Part shown: positions 61,487 through 64,000 of the stretch, one piece after another
Layout: each line of letters starts with the position of its first letter
Position numbering within the stretch: the stretch's first letter is position 1
The notes under the pieces: model-generated
Database searches by the model: none
What the model was told of the DNA's origin: nothing
The model's input: the letters and a program-made list of their open reading frames with translations, nothing else
Assembly: GCA_945868805.1 (NCBI GenBank)
Contig: CAMBMO010000008.1
Location: forward strand, 1-64,000
Direction of reading: 5' to 3'
Source of the DNA: Singulisphaera sp. GP187
GTDB lineage: Bacteria > Planctomycetota > Phycisphaerae > Phycisphaerales > SM1A02
DNA: 64,000 nt
Made by a program: the position numbers and the translations under genes

Positions 61487-64000
61487 ATGATGCGATCCCA
61501 ATTGCTGCTCGTTGCGATCGTGGGATTCGTCATCGGCACAGCAGTATTCACACTTCCAGCCCCTCTCGGCGCGGCATCGACCGAACCTGTTCTCTACGGC
61601 CGGGATGTCCGACCGATCCTCTCGGATCGATGCTTCCTCTGCCATGGTCCGGACCGAGAGAAACGCCAGGCCGACCTTCGTCTCGACAGCGCCGAGGAAG
61701 CGACGAAGATCCGTCCCAAGGGTGCGGCAATCGTGCCAGGAAGTGCGGCATCGAGTCTCGTCTGGAGTCGAATCAGCTCGGACGATCCAAAGTTCATGAT
61801 GCCACCGCCCGACAGCACCAAGCATTCACTCGACGCGAATCAGCGCCAAATCATTCGTCGATGGATCGACGATGGTGCGCAGTACGAATCGCACTGGGCT
61901 TTCTCGGCGCCGACGCGATCGAACGTCCCTACACCGATCGATCCTCGTTGGACGACCAATGAGATCGACCGATTTCTCCTCGCTCGCATGGAGAAAGTCG
62001 GGATCACACCAAGCCCTCCCGCGAGTCGCGCCACGCTTGTCCGTAGGATTTTTCTCGATCTCACGGGTCTTCCTCCGACCCCTGCCGAAGTCGATGCGTT
62101 CGTTGATGATCCGAGTCCAGACGTGCGCGCGAAATTGATCGACCGCTTGATGTCCCAAGAACCGTATCGATCGCGCTACGCCGAGCGCATGACTATCCCA
62201 TGGCTCGACGTCGCTCGCTTTGCAGACACGAGTGGCATCCACATGGATGCAGGTCGATCGATCTGGCTCTGGCGCGATTGGGTCATCGATGCATTCCGAA
62301 CTAACAAACCATACGACCAGTTCATCGTCGAACAACTCGCGGGAGACTTGATTCCGAATGCGACTTCCGCGCAGTTGATCGCGAGCGGATTCAATCGAAA
62401 CCACGTGACGAGCGATGAGGGTGGGGCGATTAGCGAGGAGTACTTGCTCGAGTACGCAGTCGACCGAGTGGCGACGACCGGCGCAGCGTTTCTCGGACTC
62501 AGTGTGCAGTGTGCGCGCTGCCACGATCACAAGTTCGACCCGATCACGAGCGAAGACTTCTATTCGATGGTCGCGTTTTTCAATTCGAATGAGGAACCTG
62601 GCATCTACTCGCAAGTTCCCGATGCGATGCGCTCGCTCGAACCAGCGCTCGAGTTTCCGACCGACGAGCAGCGCGCCCGACTGGTCGAAATCGAAGGGGC
62701 GCTTGCATCGCTCACAACCGAACGAGATCAACCGAGCCAGACTGAGAACGCCGAGTTCGAACAGTTCTGCAGTTCCGCTACAGCCCAACTGAATCTGGAG
62801 TGGGTCGCCGCGCCGACGCGCTCGGCAGAGTCGAAGAATGGCGCGACGCTCACGGTTCAACCTGACGGATCGGTTCTCGCGAGCGGGGCCAATCCTGACG
62901 TCGACGAACACACACTCACACTCGAGACGGATGCGACCGAGATTCGATTGCTCGCGCTCGAAGTTCTGACCGATCCTTCGATGGTTGAAGGACGCGTCGG
63001 TCGAGCACCCAACGGCAATGCTGTCTTGGATTCGATCGTCGTCGAAGCGACATCGAAGGTGGATCCCACTCGAACCGAGTTGGTACCGCTTTCATGGGCT
63101 TGGGCCGATCTCGAACAATCGAATGGCGACTACCGCGTTGCGAACGCGCTGATCACAGCCGATCGTCGCGAGTGGGCAGTCGATGCGCACACGACACCAG
63201 GAAGCAGACTCGCGATTTTCACGACCGAGAAACCCTTCGGATTCGAAGGTGGAACGACCCTTCGTGTACGGCTTGGGTACGACTCTCCGTACAAGCAACA
63301 CACATTTGGCCATGTGCGAGTTTCGCTTGCTCGCGCAAGCGATTCGTTTCTTGCGAAACTTCCGGATGCCACGAATGGCTGGTATATCGCAGGACCATGG
63401 CTGACCGAAGTTGGAACCGATCCCTATGCGACGATCCGAGGACCAGAGTCCCAACCGCGATTCGATCGGATGGCACAGTGGGATGAATACAGCTGGAGGT
63501 ACGCACCTGGAGTCATCGAGGGGCAGCCTGCGGGACTCGCGCAAGGACCAGGGACTGAATTTGTCGCTCGACAAGTTTTCGCGACCCATCCGCACACGAT
63601 CGAACTCTCGCTTGGTAGCGACGACGGGATTGCCGTCTTCGTCAACGGCGTCAAGGTCCACGAAAACAAGTCGGATCGGCCAGTCGCTCCCGATCAAGAA
63701 CGCGTCACAATTTCGCTCGTTGCAGGAGAGAACTCGATTGTCTGCAAGATCGTCAACACGGGCGGTCCAGGCGGATTCTTTCATCGCGCGATCGCTCCCG
63801 AGGGGTCGATCTTGCACGGGGCGGTTCCGCTCTTTCTGCCGACGGCAATGTCGAGACCGGAATTCCGTGCCACCGCGCGGGACGCCTGGCGATTGACAGC
63901 GTCGCCTCGCTACCGCGAACTCAACGACAAGATCGCGAAGTCGAAGAGAGAGCAGGAAGTCGTCCGAATCCAAGTCCCGCACACGATGGTCATGAAGGAA
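61487..64000 (+). CDS. PSD1 cytochrome/DUF1549 protein (3' truncated by window edge)
   Basis: 838 residues are present and the frame continues past the edge. ATG 61487 or 61490 starts a signal peptide (LLLVAIVGFVIGTAVF). The planctomycete cytochrome c domain holds CFLCH (Cys49, Cys52, His53), in a stretch reading RPILSDRCFLCHGPD. DUF1549 follows: FLLARMEKVGITPSPPA, RRIFLDLTGLPPTPAEVDAF, DVARFADTSG, and a second haem-type CARCHDHKFDP. A PA14-like beta domain is inserted at about 690-790 (GSDDGIAVFVNGVKV). DUF1553 should follow outside the window. Such proteins are a hallmark of Planctomycetota; the function is unknown. Confidence 0.93.
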   Translation, partial: MMRSQLLLVAIVGFVIGTAVFTLPAPLGAASTEPVLYGRDVRPILSDRCFLCHGPDREKRQADLRLDSAEEATKIRPKGAAIVPGSAASSLVWSRISSDDPKFMMPPPDSTKHSLDANQRQIIRRWIDDGAQYESHWAFSAPTRSNVPTPIDPRWTTNEIDRFLLARMEKVGITPSPPASRATLVRRIFLDLTGLPPTPAEVDAFVDDPSPDVRAKLIDRLMSQEPYRSRYAERMTIPWLDVARFADTSGIHMDAGRSIWLWRDWVIDAFRTNKPYDQFIVEQLAGDLIPNATSAQLIASGFNRNHVTSDEGGAISEEYLLEYAVDRVATTGAAFLGLSVQCARCHDHKFDPITSEDFYSMVAFFNSNEEPGIYSQVPDAMRSLEPALEFPTDEQRARLVEIEGALASLTTERDQPSQTENAEFEQFCSSATAQLNLEWVAAPTRSAESKNGATLTVQPDGSVLASGANPDVDEHTLTLETDATEIRLLALEVLTDPSMVEGRVGRAPNGNAVLDSIVVEATSKVDPTRTELVPLSWAWADLEQSNGDYRVANALITADRREWAVDAHTTPGSRLAIFTTEKPFGFEGGTTLRVRLGYDSPYKQHTFGHVRVSLARASDSFLAKLPDATNGWYIAGPWLTEVGTDPYATIRGPESQPRFDRMAQWDEYSWRYAPGVIEGQPAGLAQGPGTEFVARQVFATHPHTIELSLGSDDGIAVFVNGVKVHENKSDRPVAPDQERVTISLVAGENSIVCKIVNTGGPGGFFHRAIAPEGSILHGAVPLFLPTAMSRPEFRATARDAWRLTASPRYRELNDKIAKSKREQEVVRIQVPHTMVMKE

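Noticed and set aside
61222-61962. 246-residue plus-strand frame at the amidohydrolase/PSD1 junction
   Set aside because: It spans the end of one real gene and the start of another in a third frame and has no motif; the true PSD1 frame begins at 61487.

Overview
The window looks like a chromosomal segment of a planctomycete, most likely of class Phycisphaerae. The evidence is a dockerin-like secreted-protein tail with paired D-[IL]-N-x-D-G repeats ending in LLSAWG (1..423), a PSD1-type cytochrome protein with a DUF1549 domain at the right edge, many lipoproteins, an HU protein with a Lys/Ala-rich tail, and genes packed in short operons with ATGA, GTGA or TTGA stop/start overlaps. This placement is inference; the window holds no rRNA gene. 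All calls come from reading motifs and translations by eye, with no database search.

Layout. 0-1.1 kb: end of a secreted protein, then a decayed IS3-type element that still has inverted ends. 1.1-4.9 kb: AGXT2-like aminotransferase with cutC, facing an ECF sigma factor and its membrane partner. 5-9.1 kb: tRNA-Asn, rpmE, prfA, a DUF1573 pair and efp, which has a terminated leader RNA. 9.1-16 kb: two paralogous membrane proteins, glyA, an alkyltransferase, and a UDP-glucose 6-dehydrogenase interrupted by a 490-residue intein directly before its catalytic cysteine. 16-25 kb: HU-like protein, murQ, DPP-IV-like peptidase, PfkB kinase, membrane protein, hutH and hutU. 25-33.9 kb: tsaC, a TolC-like lipoprotein, an SH3b protein, tRNA-Ala, rsmE/rsmJ, cystathionine beta-synthase, rplI and a free-standing TSCPD domain. 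34-42 kb: operon of a GH10-like protein, a ComEA-like protein and mfd, then purC, folD and a TlpA-like protein. 42-50 kb: oxidoreductases, ROK kinase, hutG-like hydrolase, S9 peptidase, AsmA-like protein and folE. 50-58 kb: a six-gene operon (lipoprotein, dapF, M20 hydrolase, astC, astA, astD). 58-64 kb: Nfu protein, csrA, self-regulated mraZ, flavin reductase, amidohydrolase and the PSD1 protein.

Shared functions: hutH, hutU and hutG give three of the four enzymes of histidine breakdown to glutamate, but at separate loci. The ast genes cover three steps of arginine succinyltransferase catabolism; astB and a recognisable astE are absent and an M20 hydrolase sits in the operon. Translation and RNA modification (rpmE, prfA, efp, rplI, tsaC, rsmE, rsmJ, two tRNAs) are well represented. 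The outstanding feature is the intein in the sugar-nucleotide dehydrogenase, whose splicing would restore the enzyme's active site.
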